DNA of 64,000 bases from Rubrivirga marina. Its GTDB lineage: Bacteria > Bacteroidota > Rhodothermia > Rhodothermales > Rubricoccaceae. A program made the position numbers and the translations under genes. Under the pieces are notes generated by a model that saw only the letters and a program-made list of their open reading frames with translations, did not search any database and was not told where the DNA came from. Location of the stretch: the NCBI RefSeq assembly GCF_002283365.1, contig NZ_MQWD01000001.1, forward strand, positions 1,559,154 through 1,623,153, read 5' to 3'. Below, in pieces: positions 40,674 to 50,372 of the stretch; position 1 is the stretch's first letter, and each line of letters begins with the position of its first letter.

Positions 40674-41288
40674 CTACTCGTAGAGCCCGTTCTCGGCCAC
40701 GAACCCGACCACGTGGGCAAAGACCGGGGCGAACGGGAGGACGTTGTGGGCCGTCCCGTTGAACACGACCTGGACCTGGCCCTCGTCGCCCTGCGCGGTG
40801 GACGCCTCGGCGTCGATCTCGCCCTGGAGCAGCTCCAGCCCGCGGACCTCCGTAATCACCGGGTCCGACGTGGTGAACTCGTAGCCGGCCGGGACGAACT
40901 GGCCGCCCTCGGCGGTCGGGACGAGGAGCCAGAACGAGTCGTCGGCCGGGTCCTGCCACAGCGAGAGGACCGTCTTCGGCTCGTCGTCGGCGACGACGAG
41001 GAAGGCGTACGACGGGATGGCGCGGGCGAACCGCTCGTAGTCGTCGAGAGCCGGGCTCTCGCTCATGAACAGCGCCGAGGCCGGGTCGTCGATGTTGCCT
41101 TCCAGCGTGTAGTAGTTGGCGACGACCGAGAAGTCGCCGACGGTCGTGTCCGCGACGGCCGTGGCCCGCATCAGCGGCTGGCCAGTCTGGTCGGTCTTGG
41201 ACGCGTCGAACCAATCGGGCATCCCGCTCGGCTGGGCGGCGGCGGCGACGGTGACGAAGGCGAGGAGCAGCGGGAGGAGCGAGCGCAC
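40674..41288 (-). CDS. Secreted hypothetical protein
   Basis: 204 residues from GTG 41288. A signal peptide is clear (LLPLLLAFVTVAAAAQ). The mature protein is acidic and soluble-looking, with SFWLLVPTAEGGQFVPAGYE and a C-terminal HNVLPFAPVFAHVVGFVAEN. No known domain recognised. Longer starts would put about 24 basic, Gly/Pro-rich residues before the signal and are unlikely. Periplasmic or exported; function unknown. Confidence 0.65.
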   Translation of the reverse strand: MRSLLPLLLAFVTVAAAAQPSGMPDWFDASKTDQTGQPLMRATAVADTTVGDFSVVANYYTLEGNIDDPASALFMSESPALDDYERFARAIPSYAFLVVADDEPKTVLSLWQDPADDSFWLLVPTAEGGQFVPAGYEFTTSDPVITEVRGLELLQGEIDAEASTAQGDEGQVQVVFNGTAHNVLPFAPVFAHVVGFVAENGLYE

Positions 41289-41385
41289 GGGGCGGAGGCG
41301 GGAGGGAGGGGGACGCAGACGGTCCGAACCCGAGCCCGGTCCGATCTGTTGCCCCTTCACCCGGAGCGCACCCCGCCTGCCTCGG

Positions 41386-41410
41386 CCCTTCGGCTTCGCT
41401 CAGGGGAGCC
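41386..41410. repeat. Relic of dispersed short repeat inside a palindrome
   Basis: CCCTTCGGCTTCGCTCAGGG and the next five bases belong to the same repeat family as 11925-11948. It sits between the arms of a degenerate CCTCGG palindrome (about 41373-41384 and 41413-41420) beyond the msrB stop. Confidence 0.5.
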
Positions 41411-41426
41411 GTCGAGGCGGAGGGGG

Positions 41427-41909
41427 CTAGGCCCCCGTCGGGCTGTCGGCCGTGCGCTGGACCGGCGTCTCGCCCTCCGGGAAGAACTCGAGCGCGGCCG
41501 AGTTCATGCAGAACCGGAGGCCCGTCGGCGGCGGGCCGTCGGGGAAGACGTGGCCGAGGTGGCCGTCGCACCGTGCGCACCGCGTCTCGATGCGGACCAT
41601 CCCGAGCGACCGATCCTCGATGTTCGTGACGTGCTCGGGGTCGACGGGCTGGAAGAACGACGGCCAGCCCGTGCCGGACTCGAACTTGGACCCGCTCTCG
41701 AAGAGGGGGAGGCCGCAGAGGTTGCAGGCGTAGATCCCGACCTCCTTGGTGTGGAGGAGGAGCCCGCAGCCGGGCCGCTCCGTCCCATGCTCGATGAGGA
41801 TGCGGCGCTCCTCGGCGCTGAGGCCGGCCGCCTCGACGGCCTGTTCGCGGGCCTCGCCGCGGAGGGGCGTCAGGTCGTAGCCGGCAGCGGATGTAGTCGG
41901 AGTCTCCAT
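41427..41909 (-). CDS. msrB: Peptide-methionine (R)-S-oxide reductase MsrB
   Basis: 160 residues. Reduces methionine-R-sulfoxide in proteins. Structural zinc Cys pairs CNLC (62, 65) and CARC (111, 114), the substrate-site ESGTGWPSFFQPV, and catalytic Cys 134 in LRFCMNSAALEF are all present. No signal peptide, so cytosolic. The ATG at 41909 gives the usual short lead before RRILIEHGTERPG. It is divergent from the Tricorn homologue. Confidence 0.95.
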   Translation of the reverse strand: METPTTSAAGYDLTPLRGEAREQAVEAAGLSAEERRILIEHGTERPGCGLLLHTKEVGIYACNLCGLPLFESGSKFESGTGWPSFFQPVDPEHVTNIEDRSLGMVRIETRCARCDGHLGHVFPDGPPPTGLRFCMNSAALEFFPEGETPVQRTADSPTGA

Positions 41910-42009
41910 CGGATCGCAGGTGGGGGAGGGCGTCAACCGCCCCGAGCGTGTCGCGATCCGACCGGTGCGCGTCCCGCTACATTCCGACGCCTTGTTTCCC
42001 CATGCCGCC

Positions 42010-45000
42010 GTGCCTCCTCTCGACCGCCTCGCGCTCACCCTCGTTCTCGCCGCGCTCGCCGTCGTCCCGGCCGCGGCCCAGGAGACGCTCCTCCTCCGCC
42101 AGCCGACGCTGAGTGCGACGCACGTCGCGTTCGCCCACGGCGGCGACCTCTGGATCGCCGACCGCGCCGGCGGCGACGCGCGCCGCCTGACGAGCACGCC
42201 GGCCGTCGAGTCCGGCCCGCATTTCTCGCCGGATGGGGAGTGGGTCGCGTTCACGTCGGACCGGTCCGGCGTCCCGGCCGTCTACGTCGTCCCGGCCGCG
42301 GGCGGCGACCCGACGCGCCTGACGTGGTACCCGGAGCCATCCGAGGCCCGTGGATGGACGCCCGACGGCGCCCGCGTGCTCTACGCGTCGTCGCGGGAGA
42401 CGGCGCCGGTCGGGTTCAACCGGCTCTGGACCGTCTCGCCCGACGGCGGGCCGTCGGAGCTCCTGCCCGCGCCGTGGGGCAACGACGGCGCTTACAGCCC
42501 GGACGGCCAGCGGGTCATCGTCGACCGCGTGACGCGTTGGGACGAGGAGTGGCGCGCCTACCGCGGCGGCCAGAACACGCCGCTGACGATCCTCGACCTC
42601 GGGTCGCTCGCCGAGACGCGCCTGCCCAACGAGCGGACCACCGACGTCCACCCGGTCTGGCTCGGCGACACGGTCTACTTCCTCTCCGACCGCGACTGGA
42701 CGATGAACGTGTGGTCGTACGAGCCGGCCACCGGCGCCCTCCGCCAGCGGACCGAGTTCGAGGGCGCCGACGTGAAGTGGCTGGGTGCGGGGCCCGACGC
42801 CCTTGTGTTCGAACGGGAGGGCCGGCTCCACACGCTCGACCCCGCCTCGGGCGACGTGCGGACCCTCTCGGTCACGGTCCGCGGCGACTTCCCGTGGGCC
42901 GCGACGCGCTGGGAGGACGTGACGAGCAGCGTCGAGTCCGTCTCGCTCTCGCCGACGGGCCAGCGGGCCGTCATGGAGGCGCGCGGCGAGGTGTTCACCG
43001 TCCCCGTCGAGCACGGGGACGCCCGCAACCTCACGCGGTCGTCCGGCGCCGCCGACCGCGCGCCGCTGTGGTCGCCGAAGGGGGACCAGGTCGCGTGGTT
43101 CTCCGACGCCGGCGGTGACGGCTACGGGCTGATGCTCGCCGACCAGGACGGCCTCGGCGAGCCCCGGTGGATCGACATCGGCGAGTCGAAGATGGCGTGG
43201 GAGCCAGCGTGGTCGCCCGACGGCGCGCGCCTCGCGTTCGTCGACGACGACGTCCGGGTCCGCGTGGTGGACCTGGCCTCCGGCCGCGTGCGGACGGTCG
43301 ACGTGGGCGGGACGAACATCGAGCGCGGCCGCCTCGGGCTGACGTGGTCGCCGGACTCGGAGTGGCTGGCCTACGCGAAGACGGCGCCCAACAACTTCCG
43401 CCGGGTCACGGTGTGGTCGGCCGCGACGGGAGAGACGCACGCCCTCACCGACCCCCTCGCGGACGCGTTCGCGCCGGCCTGGGACCGCGACGGCCGCCAC
43501 CTCTACCTCCTCGCGAGCACCGACGTCGCCCTGGGCTCCGGCTGGGCCAACACGAGCTCGATGCGCGCCGACCCCGAGTACGCGGCCTACGTCATGGTCC
43601 TCCGCGCCGGCGACCCGACGCCGTTCGTCCTCCGCAGCGACGAGGAGCCGGTCGAGGAGGCCGTCGGCGAGGACACCGAGGCCGAGGAGACGACCGTCGA
43701 GGCGGGCCCGCCTGCGGAGGCGCCCGACGAGGCGGGGGGCGACGAAGCGGAGGACGAGGTCGAGGTCCAGATCGACCTCGACCGGCTCGACCGCCGGACG
43801 CTGGCGCTCCCGATGCCTGAGGCCGACTACGTGACGACGATGGCGGGGCCGGCCGGGACTGTGTTCCTCGCCGAGAACGCGCCCTCGTCGCCCGGCCTCA
43901 CGCTCCACAAGTTCTCGCTGGAGGAGCGCGAGGCGACCCCGTTCCTCACCGGCGTCCGCTTCGCGTCGGTCTCGGCCGATGGGTCCAAGATCCTCGCCCG
44001 GACCGGCCCCGGTTGGACCGTCGCCGACACGGGCGGGCCGTCGGGCGACGGCGGTACGGACGTCCGCGTCCAACTCCGGATGGAGCTCGACCGCCAGGCC
44101 GAGTGGCGTCAGATGTTCGACGAGGCGTGGGCCTACGAGCGCGACTTCTTCTACGACCCGGACCACCACGGCCGCGACTGGGACGCCGTCTACGACCGCT
44201 ACGCCCCGCTCCTCCCGCACGTACGCCACCGGGCCGACCTGACGTACCTCCTCGACCAGGTCAACGGCGAGCTCTCGGTCGGCCACAGCTTCGTGTTCGG
44301 CGGCGATTACCCGGCCGTCGATACGGTCCGCGTGGGCGTCCTCGGGGCGGACCTGGAGCGGGACCGCGGCGGCTGGCGGATCGCGCGGATCTACACGTCG
44401 GAGAGCTGGAACCCCGGCCTCCGCGCGCCGCTCGACCAGCCCGGCCTCGACGTCGAAGAGGGCGACTACCTCGTCGGCGTCGAGGGCGAGCCCCTCGCTG
44501 CGGCCGACGACCCGTACCGCCTGCTCGACGGGACGGCCGGCCGCCAGACGGTCCTCCACGTCAACGACCGGCCCGGGATGGAGGGCGCGCGCCAGGTCCT
44601 CGTGGAGCCGACCGAGAGCGAGACCGGCCTCCGCCAGCGGGCCTGGGTCGAGGACAACCGCCGCCGCGTCGACGAGCTCTCCGACGGCCGCCTCGCCTAC
44701 GTCTGGGTGCCCAATACGGGCGGCCCGGGCGTCGTCTCGTTCGACCGGTACTACTTCGCGCAGCAGGACAAGGAGGGCGCCGTGATCGACGAGCGGTTCA
44801 ACGGCGGCGGCCTCCTCGACGACTACATGGTGGACCTCATGACGCGCCGGCTCCGGGCGGCCGTGACCAACGAGGTGCCCGGCGGGGCCGCCTTCCGCCT
44901 GCCGGCCGGCATCCTCGGCCCGAAGGTCCTCCTCATCAACGAGCGCGCGGGCTCCGGCGGCGACTTCTTCCCGTGGGTGTTCCGTCAGCAGAACGCCGGC

Positions 45001-45309
45001 CCGCTCGTCGGCACGCGGACGTGGGGCGGCCTCGTCAAGTCGTCGGTCCACTACGGCCTCGTCGACGGCGGCGCGCTGACGGCGCCCGACAACGCCGTCT
45101 TCGACCCCATCCAGCGGCGCTGGATCGGCGAGAACGAGGGGATCTCACCGGACGTCGAGGTGCTCCTCGACGCGCGGTCCGTCGCCGCCGGGCGCGACCC
45201 CCAGCTCGAGCGGGCGGTCGACGTCGCGCTCGAGCTCCTGGAGGAGGAGCCCACGCCGACGGTCACGCCGCCCCCCTACTCGACGCCGGCCGTCCGCCCC
45301 CGCGACTGA
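42010..45309 (+). CDS. Tricorn-type S41 protease with beta-propeller
   Basis: 1,099 residues from GTG 42010, which begins a normal signal peptide (LALTLVLAALAVVPAAAQ). Residues about 30-540 contain PD40/WD40-like repeats (FSPDGEWVAFTSDRSG, YSPDGQRVIVDRV, WSPDGARLAFVDDD, WSPDSEWLAYAKT) forming propeller(s). A Glu/Asp-rich linker follows (about 552-590). Then the C1 helical domain (FDEAWAYERDFFYDPDHHGRD), a PDZ (LDVEEGDYLVGVEGEPL) and the S41 catalytic core with nucleophile in NERAGSGGDFFPW and the VIDERFNGGG strand. Catalytic residues look intact. An exported, probably periplasmic oligomeric peptidase that breaks down peptides. An alternative start is TTG 41992. Ends in a Pro/Thr-rich tail, then a palindromic terminator. 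Confidence 0.9.
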   Translation: MPPLDRLALTLVLAALAVVPAAAQETLLLRQPTLSATHVAFAHGGDLWIADRAGGDARRLTSTPAVESGPHFSPDGEWVAFTSDRSGVPAVYVVPAAGGDPTRLTWYPEPSEARGWTPDGARVLYASSRETAPVGFNRLWTVSPDGGPSELLPAPWGNDGAYSPDGQRVIVDRVTRWDEEWRAYRGGQNTPLTILDLGSLAETRLPNERTTDVHPVWLGDTVYFLSDRDWTMNVWSYEPATGALRQRTEFEGADVKWLGAGPDALVFEREGRLHTLDPASGDVRTLSVTVRGDFPWAATRWEDVTSSVESVSLSPTGQRAVMEARGEVFTVPVEHGDARNLTRSSGAADRAPLWSPKGDQVAWFSDAGGDGYGLMLADQDGLGEPRWIDIGESKMAWEPAWSPDGARLAFVDDDVRVRVVDLASGRVRTVDVGGTNIERGRLGLTWSPDSEWLAYAKTAPNNFRRVTVWSAATGETHALTDPLADAFAPAWDRDGRHLYLLASTDVALGSGWANTSSMRADPEYAAYVMVLRAGDPTPFVLRSDEEPVEEAVGEDTEAEETTVEAGPPAEAPDEAGGDEAEDEVEVQIDLDRLDRRTLALPMPEADYVTTMAGPAGTVFLAENAPSSPGLTLHKFSLEEREATPFLTGVRFASVSADGSKILARTGPGWTVADTGGPSGDGGTDVRVQLRMELDRQAEWRQMFDEAWAYERDFFYDPDHHGRDWDAVYDRYAPLLPHVRHRADLTYLLDQVNGELSVGHSFVFGGDYPAVDTVRVGVLGADLERDRGGWRIARIYTSESWNPGLRAPLDQPGLDVEEGDYLVGVEGEPLAAADDPYRLLDGTAGRQTVLHVNDRPGMEGARQVLVEPTESETGLRQRAWVEDNRRRVDELSDGRLAYVWVPNTGGPGVVSFDRYYFAQQDKEGAVIDERFNGGGLLDDYMVDLMTRRLRAAVTNEVPGGAAFRLPAGILGPKVLLINERAGSGGDFFPWVFRQQNAGPLVGTRTWGGLVKSSVHYGLVDGGALTAPDNAVFDPIQRRWIGENEGISPDVEVLLDARSVAAGRDPQLERAVDVALELLEEEPTPTVTPPPYSTPAVRPRD

Positions 45310-45319
45310 GCGTGACTCC

Positions 45320-45348
45320 GCCCGCCTCGGGGCGTCACCGAGGCGGGC
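45320..45348. terminator. Palindromic terminator, CCTCGG family
   Basis: GCCCGCCTCGG, seven bases, CCGAGGCGGGC: perfect 11-bp stem. It sits between the convergent Tricorn and sulfite oxidase genes and overlaps the end of the latter. Confidence 0.65.
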
Positions 45349-46420
45349 CCGCCGGGATCCGGAGGAGCCGCCGGTGCCACGCGTTGTGGAGGTAGCCCTT
45401 GAAATTCCAGGTCGCCGTGACCGACGCCGGCTGCTCCCGCTCGCCGTCGTGCGCCCGGACGACGACCTCGTAGGCCCCCGGCGCGAGGTCCGCCGCGAAC
45501 GTCCACACGCGCCACGTCCAGCGCGAGCCCTCGCCGAGGTCGGCCTCAGACCACGAGGCGCCGCCGTCGAGCGAGACCTCGACGTGCTCGATCTCCCGGT
45601 CGCCGCCGGTGTAGGCGTAGCCGCGGAAGGCCACGAGGCCCGGCGCCGGCTGGACCTCGGGCGCGGGCTCGGTGATGACGCTGTTGAGCGGAAGGCTCTC
45701 GATGGACGGCGCGGCGTCCCAGTCTGCGTCCTCCTTCTCCACCTTGGGCGGGAAGACCTTGTAGGCGTGCCTCTGGAAGTAGTTGTCGGACTCCTCGGCC
45801 TGGACGGTGATGCGCGTCAGCCACTTCACGCTCCGCGCGCCGATGAACCCGGGCACGAGGGCCCGGAGCGGCGCCCCGTGGTTCGGCGCCAGCGGCTGGC
45901 CCTCGTAGCGATCGGCCAGAAGTGTCTCCTGCGCGAGGGCCTTGGCGAGGGGCACTGACGATCCGTAGGCGAACGCCTCGCCGTTTTTCGAGCACGTGTC
46001 GAGGCTCTCGAAGGCGACGTGCGCCGCGCCGTCGGCCACGCCCGCCTCGGCGAGCACGTCGGCCAGGCGGACGCCCGACCAACGGCCGTTGCCGAGCGCG
46101 CCGGCGCCCCAGGGCTCCTCGCCCGGCGTCGGCGCGAGCGCGTGCATCTCGGTCCGTCGGTTGCCCGCGCAGCAGAGGACGGCGTCGACCTCGGCCTGCT
46201 CGAACCGGCCCAGGTCCGCCAGGCTCAGCGACAGCTCCCGCTCGACGAGGCCGTCGACGACGAGCCGGAAAGTCGCGGGGTCGGGCTCCGGCGTCGTCCC
46301 GTGCGTACGGACGTACAGGAGGTCGGGCGGCGTCCGGAACGACCGCGTGAGCGCCTCGGGGAGCGGCTCGGCGTTGGGCGGGTCCCCGGAAAGGACGACG
46401 AGGTCGGGCGGGAGCGGCAT
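45335..46420 (-). CDS. Sulfite oxidase-type molybdopterin enzyme
   Basis: 361 residues. The oxidoreductase molybdopterin-binding domain is clear: molybdenum Cys in VLCCAGNRRTEM (Cys 84), WSGVRLADVLAEAG, SVPLAKAL, LAPNHGAPLRALVPGFIGAR and SVKWLTRI; residues about 250-355 form the Ig-like Mo-co dimerisation domain (HVEVSLDGGASW, WNFKGYLHNAWHR). It probably oxidises sulfite to sulfate or a similar substrate. It has no Tat or Sec signal, unlike many bacterial relatives, so it may be cytosolic, or the real start may lie elsewhere; the N-terminus LSGDPPNAEPLPEAL matches the family, favouring cytosolic. No haem domain. Confidence 0.9.
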   Translation of the reverse strand: MPLPPDLVVLSGDPPNAEPLPEALTRSFRTPPDLLYVRTHGTTPEPDPATFRLVVDGLVERELSLSLADLGRFEQAEVDAVLCCAGNRRTEMHALAPTPGEEPWGAGALGNGRWSGVRLADVLAEAGVADGAAHVAFESLDTCSKNGEAFAYGSSVPLAKALAQETLLADRYEGQPLAPNHGAPLRALVPGFIGARSVKWLTRITVQAEESDNYFQRHAYKVFPPKVEKEDADWDAAPSIESLPLNSVITEPAPEVQPAPGLVAFRGYAYTGGDREIEHVEVSLDGGASWSEADLGEGSRWTWRVWTFAADLAPGAYEVVVRAHDGEREQPASVTATWNFKGYLHNAWHRRLLRIPAGPPR

Positions 46421-46472
46421 CGAAGTGAGGAGGGGGCGAGGGCAATCTCGCCTTCTCTCCCCAGCGGTGCCC

Positions 46473-46518
46473 CCGCCCGCCTCGGCGGATCCGCCGGCTG
46501 CGTCACCGAGGCGGGCGG
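46473..46518. terminator. Palindromic terminator, CCTCGG family
   Basis: A 13-bp stem (CCGCCCGCCTCGG and complement) with a 20-base loop that itself holds GGCGGATCCGCC. It lies just past the uvrB stop on the minus strand. Confidence 0.6.
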
Positions 46519-46520
46519 AC

Positions 46521-48605
46521 TCAGGCGGCGAGATCGGCCTCGATCTGGGCGATCGAGTCGCGGAGCTCGGCGGCCTTCTCGAACTCGAGGTTCTCCGCCG
46601 CCGCGTCCATCTCGCGCGTGAGCTGGGCCACGAGGTCCCGCTTCTGGTCGTCCGTGAGGTACTTCACGACGGGGTCCGCGACCTTCGGGAGCTGGTCGGG
46701 GCCGGCGTAGTAGCTCACCTTCTCCTTGGCCCGGCGCTCGTCCTGCTCCGCCTTGTGGTCGGCGATGGCCGTGCCGCGGCGGACGTCGTCGATCGACTTC
46801 GTAACCGTCATCGGCGTGATCCCGTGCTCCTCGTTGTAGGCCCGCTGGATGTCGCGGCGGCGGTCGGTCTCCTCCATCATGCGCGCCATCGAGTCCGTCA
46901 CGCGGTCGGCGTAGAGGACGACGAGGGAGTCGGCGTTGCGGGCGGCGCGGCCGGCGGTCTGGATCAAGGACCGCTCCGAGCGGAGGAACCCCTCCTTGTC
47001 GGCGTCGAGGATGGCCACGAGGTTGACCTCGGGCAGGTCGAGGCCCTCGCGGAGCAGGTTGATGCCGACGAGCACGTCGAACTCGCCGAGGCGGAGGTCC
47101 CGGAGGATGTCGACCCGCTCGAGCGCGTCGATGTCGGAGTGGAGGTACCGGACGCGGACGCCGAAGCTGTCGAGGTAGTCGGTGAGGTCCTCGGCCATCC
47201 GCTTCGTGAGCGTGGTGACCAGCACCCGTCCGCCGGCCTTGACGCGGTCGCGAATCTCCGCCAGCAGGTCGTCGATCTGGCCCTCGACGGGGCGGACCTC
47301 CACGTGCGGGTCGAGCACGCCGGTCGGCCGGATGATCTGCTCGACCACGACGCCGCCCGACGTCTCGAGCTCGTAGTCGGCCGGCGTGGCCGAGACGAAC
47401 GTGACGGCGTGGTGGAAGGTCTCGAACTCCTCGAACGTCAGCGGCCGGTTGTCCATGGCGCTCGGCAGCCGGAAGCCGTGCTCGACGAGGTTCAGCTTCC
47501 GCGCGCGGTCGCCGTTGTACATGCCGCGGACCTGCGGGACGGTCACGTGGCTCTCGTCGATCACGATCTGCCAGTCGTCGCCGTGGTTCTTCTGGAAGTA
47601 GTCGAGGAGGCAGTACGGGCGCGTGCCGGGCTCGCGACCGTCCATGTGGCGCGAGTAGTTCTCGATCCCGGAGCAGTACCCGATCTCCTTGATCATCTCG
47701 ATGTCGAAGAGCGTCCGCTGCTCCAGCCGCTCGGCGGCGACGAGGTTGCCGTCGTTGCGGAGGATGGCGAGCCGCCAGCGGAGCTCCTCCTGAATGCCGG
47801 CGATGGCGCGGTCGACTTGGTCCTGCGGCGTGACGAAGTGCTTGGCCGGGTAGATCGTGAGCGTGTCCTGCTCGAACGACAGCTCCTCGCCCGTGACCGG
47901 GTTGATCCGCGCGATCCGCTCGACCTCGTCGCCCCAGAACTGGATGCGGTAGGCCTGGTCCTCGAAGTAGGCCGGGAACACCTCGACCACGTCGCCGCGC
48001 ACGCGGAACGTGCCAGGCGTGAAGTCGACGTCGTTCCGGTTGTAGAACACGTGGACGAGCTCCATCAGCAGCTCGTCGCGGTCGCGCTCCTGGCCGGGCG
48101 AGACCTGGACGATCCGCTTTTTGTACTCGTCCGGGTTGCCGAGGCCGTAGATGCACGACACGGACGCCACGATGACCACGTCCTGCCGGCCCGAGACGAG
48201 CGCCGACGTGGCCCGGAGTCGGAGCCGGTCGATCTCCTCGTTGATCGCCATGTCCTTCTCGATGTACGTGTCGGACGAGACGATGTAGGCCTCGGGCTGG
48301 TAGTAGTCGTAGTAGGAGATGAAGAACTCGACGGCGTTCTCGGGGAAGAACTGCCGGAACTCGGCGTAGAGCTGGGCCGCGAGCGTCTTGTTGTGCGAGA
48401 TCACCAGCGTCGGCTTGCCGACGTTGCGGATGACGTTGGCCATCGTGAACGTCTTGCCGGTGCCCGTCGCGCCGAGGAGTGTCTGGTAGGGGTCGCCGCG
48501 GAAGAGGCCCTCGGTGAGCTCGCCGATGGCGCGGGGCTGGTCGCCCATCGGCTGGAACGCCGTCGAGAGCTTGAAGGGCGAGTCGATGCGGGTGATCGAG
48601 GCCAT
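46521..48605 (-). CDS. uvrB: Excinuclease ABC subunit B
   Basis: 694 residues. Damage-verifying helicase subunit of nucleotide excision repair, partner of UvrA and UvrC. Seen: start [19 protein letters not shown], Walker [17 protein letters not shown] (about 43-58), beta-hairpin [11 protein letters not shown] (about 95-105), helicase motifs IDESH and [20 protein letters not shown], and the C-terminal UVR motif [18 protein letters not shown]. Complete and conserved. The ATG at 48605 gives [11 protein letters not shown], close to standard. On its strand TAGACCGA is a possible promoter element about 70 bases upstream. Confidence 0.97.
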   Translation of the reverse strand: MASITRIDSPFKLSTAFQPMGDQPRAIGELTEGLFRGDPYQTLLGATGTGKTFTMANVIRNVGKPTLVISHNKTLAAQLYAEFRQFFPENAVEFFISYYDYYQPEAYIVSSDTYIEKDMAINEEIDRLRLRATSALVSGRQDVVIVASVSCIYGLGNPDEYKKRIVQVSPGQERDRDELLMELVHVFYNRNDVDFTPGTFRVRGDVVEVFPAYFEDQAYRIQFWGDEVERIARINPVTGEELSFEQDTLTIYPAKHFVTPQDQVDRAIAGIQEELRWRLAILRNDGNLVAAERLEQRTLFDIEMIKEIGYCSGIENYSRHMDGREPGTRPYCLLDYFQKNHGDDWQIVIDESHVTVPQVRGMYNGDRARKLNLVEHGFRLPSAMDNRPLTFEEFETFHHAVTFVSATPADYELETSGGVVVEQIIRPTGVLDPHVEVRPVEGQIDDLLAEIRDRVKAGGRVLVTTLTKRMAEDLTDYLDSFGVRVRYLHSDIDALERVDILRDLRLGEFDVLVGINLLREGLDLPEVNLVAILDADKEGFLRSERSLIQTAGRAARNADSLVVLYADRVTDSMARMMEETDRRRDIQRAYNEEHGITPMTVTKSIDDVRRGTAIADHKAEQDERRAKEKVSYYAGPDQLPKVADPVVKYLTDDQKRDLVAQLTREMDAAAENLEFEKAAELRDSIAQIEADLAA

Positions 48606-48709
48606 CGGGGTCCGTGGTGGGGCAGCCGGGAAGAATCGCACGCCGGGCTGACGACGGTGTGTCGCAGCCCTCGGTCTACCGGGCACCCCGCGTCGGGTTC
48701 GCCGTGGCC

Positions 48710-48737
48710 CCGCCCGCCTCGGCCCCGAGGTGGGCGG
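48710..48737. other. CCTCGG-family palindrome between divergent genes
   Basis: CCGCCCGCCTCGG, two bases, CCGAGGTGGGCGG (one mismatch). Unlike most copies it lies upstream of both neighbours (uvrB leftward, pseudo-receiver rightward), so it could block read-through between divergent promoters. Confidence 0.55.
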
Positions 48738-48906
48738 ACTGGTGCGACCGAGTGGCGCGCGAGCGTGTCATCACGGCTTGGTAAAGTGCGGCCGCGGATC
48801 CGTCGGGCGCCGCTGGCATGACGGAGGGTGGCCGCCCTGGCCCGTGGCCGGCCGACTTATCCGGACGGCCGCGGGGGCCGATACCGTCGCCCCCCCTCCC
48901 GCCACT

Positions 48907-49335
48907 GTGACGACTCCCTCCCCGCAGGCCGCTGAGCCGGCCTGGATCGCGCGCCGTTCGTGCGCCCCGCGTCGCCGCCGCGCGCTCCTCGCCGACACCG
49001 ACGAGCCGACGCTGACCATCGTGGGGCATCGGCTCTCGCGCGCCGGCTTCTCGGTGCGGACGGAGCGGACCGGCCCGGACGCGCTCGACGCCGTGCTGGA
49101 GGCAGCCCCCGACGTGGTCGTGGCGGCCTCGCGGCTCCCGGGGCTCGACGGGCTCCGGCTGTTCGAGCGGCTCCGCGACGAGATGGAGGCCCCACCGCCC
49201 GTCGTCCTCGTGTTCTGGCCGGGCAACGCCGCGGCCGTCGCGACGGCGCTCGACGCCGGCGTGGCCGACGTCATCGTCCGCCCACTGTCGCTCGTCGAGG
49301 CCGTCTCCCGGATCCGACGCTTCGTCCCGGTTTGA
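48907..49335 (+). CDS. Pseudo-receiver domain protein
   Basis: 142 residues from GTG 48907. The fold is a CheY-like receiver: strand 1 with acidic cluster RALLADTDEPT, then APDVVVAASRLPGLDGL, LVFWPGNAAA and DVIVRPLSLVEAV. But the phosphoacceptor Asp (normally in DLVLLD) is Ala 74, the conserved Thr is Trp, and the Lys of KP is Arg 125. So it cannot be phosphorylated in the normal way and is a pseudo-receiver; there is no output domain. It is the first gene of a four-gene overlapping operon and its stop overlaps the HEAT gene's ATG, suggesting a role as a regulatory or scaffold subunit for the glycosyltransferase. Confidence 0.78.
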   Translation: MTTPSPQAAEPAWIARRSCAPRRRRALLADTDEPTLTIVGHRLSRAGFSVRTERTGPDALDAVLEAAPDVVVAASRLPGLDGLRLFERLRDEMEAPPPVVLVFWPGNAAAVATALDAGVADVIVRPLSLVEAVSRIRRFVPV

Positions 49336-50372
49336 TGGGCGCCGGGATCCCCGACGTCTCGGAGCACGCGCTCGCGGCGGCCGCCGCGGCGTTGCTCGTC
49401 GTGTCGACGGTCCTCGTCGGGCTCGTGGCGCTGGCGGCGGTCGGGCTCAACCGATGGGCGTGGTGGAGCGAGCGGCGTCGCGTGGCCCGGGAGGCCCGGT
49501 GGACGCCGCGTCTCCTCGGGCTGCTCGATGGCGAGATCGCGCCCGAGTCGTTCGCGTCGGGGCTCCGGCGGGGCCAGCGGGCCGACATGCTCCGGTTCCT
49601 CATCACGTACGCCGTCCGCCTCCGGGCCGCGGACCGGCAGCGGCTGGCGAAGGCGGCCGCGCCGCTCCTCCCGTACGCGCGCCGCCGGCTGGCCTCGTGG
49701 TCGCCGGAGCGCCGCGCGTTCGCCGTCCGCGCCCTCGGGCTGCTCAGCGTGCGGACGCCGCTCGTCACGTTGGGAACGGCGCTCCGCGACCCGTCGCGGC
49801 GCGTGGCCCTCGCCGCGGCGCGCGCGCTCGCCCAGTCGCGGAGCCCACGCGCCGCCCCCATCATGCTGACCGGGCTCTCGCGGTTCGGCGGGGCGCACAC
49901 GGCCAACGTCGCGTCGCTCCTGGCGCAGTTCGGGCTCCGAGCGGGCGCCCCGATCACGGCCGCGCTCGTCCACCCGCGGACCGATGCCCGGGCCCGTGTC
50001 GCGGCCATCGAGGCGCTCCGGCAGCTGAGCTACGTGCCCGCCGCCGAGCCGGCCCGCGCTCTCCTCGAGTCCCCCCGCCTCGATGCCGAGGTGAAGGGGG
50101 CCGTGCTCCGGCTCCTCGCCGAGGTCGGCGGCGCCCGCGAGGCCGCGGCCGTCCGCCCGTTCGTCGACAGCTCGGAGGACATCCTGCGCATCCACGCCGT
50201 CGGCGCGCTGGGGCGGCTCCAGTGCGGGCCGGAGGACGCCGTCCGCCTCCGTCGCGCGCTCCGCGACCCGAACGTGTGGGTCGCTCGCCAGGCCTCCGAG
50301 GCGCTCGGCCAGCCCGTCCCCCGCCCGACGCCGCCGCGCGTCCAGCCCGTCCCGAGCGAGGCCTCCTCATGA
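49335..50372 (+). CDS. Membrane-anchored HEAT-repeat protein
   Basis: 345 residues. One membrane helix near the N-terminus (LLVVSTVLVGLVALAAVGL, about 20-38) and then an all-helical region of HEAT/PBS-lyase-type repeats: SPERRAFAVRALGLL, DPSRRVALAAARALAQS, TDARARVAAIEALRQL, LDAEVKGAVLRLLAEVG, SEDILRIHAVGALGRL, DPNVWVARQASEALG. HEAT solenoids bind proteins. The gene overlaps its neighbours on both sides (ATG inside the previous stop; own stop inside the GT2 start), so it is co-translated with the pseudo-receiver and the synthase. Confidence 0.82.
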   Translation: MGAGIPDVSEHALAAAAAALLVVSTVLVGLVALAAVGLNRWAWWSERRRVAREARWTPRLLGLLDGEIAPESFASGLRRGQRADMLRFLITYAVRLRAADRQRLAKAAAPLLPYARRRLASWSPERRAFAVRALGLLSVRTPLVTLGTALRDPSRRVALAAARALAQSRSPRAAPIMLTGLSRFGGAHTANVASLLAQFGLRAGAPITAALVHPRTDARARVAAIEALRQLSYVPAAEPARALLESPRLDAEVKGAVLRLLAEVGGAREAAAVRPFVDSSEDILRIHAVGALGRLQCGPEDAVRLRRALRDPNVWVARQASEALGQPVPRPTPPRVQPVPSEASS

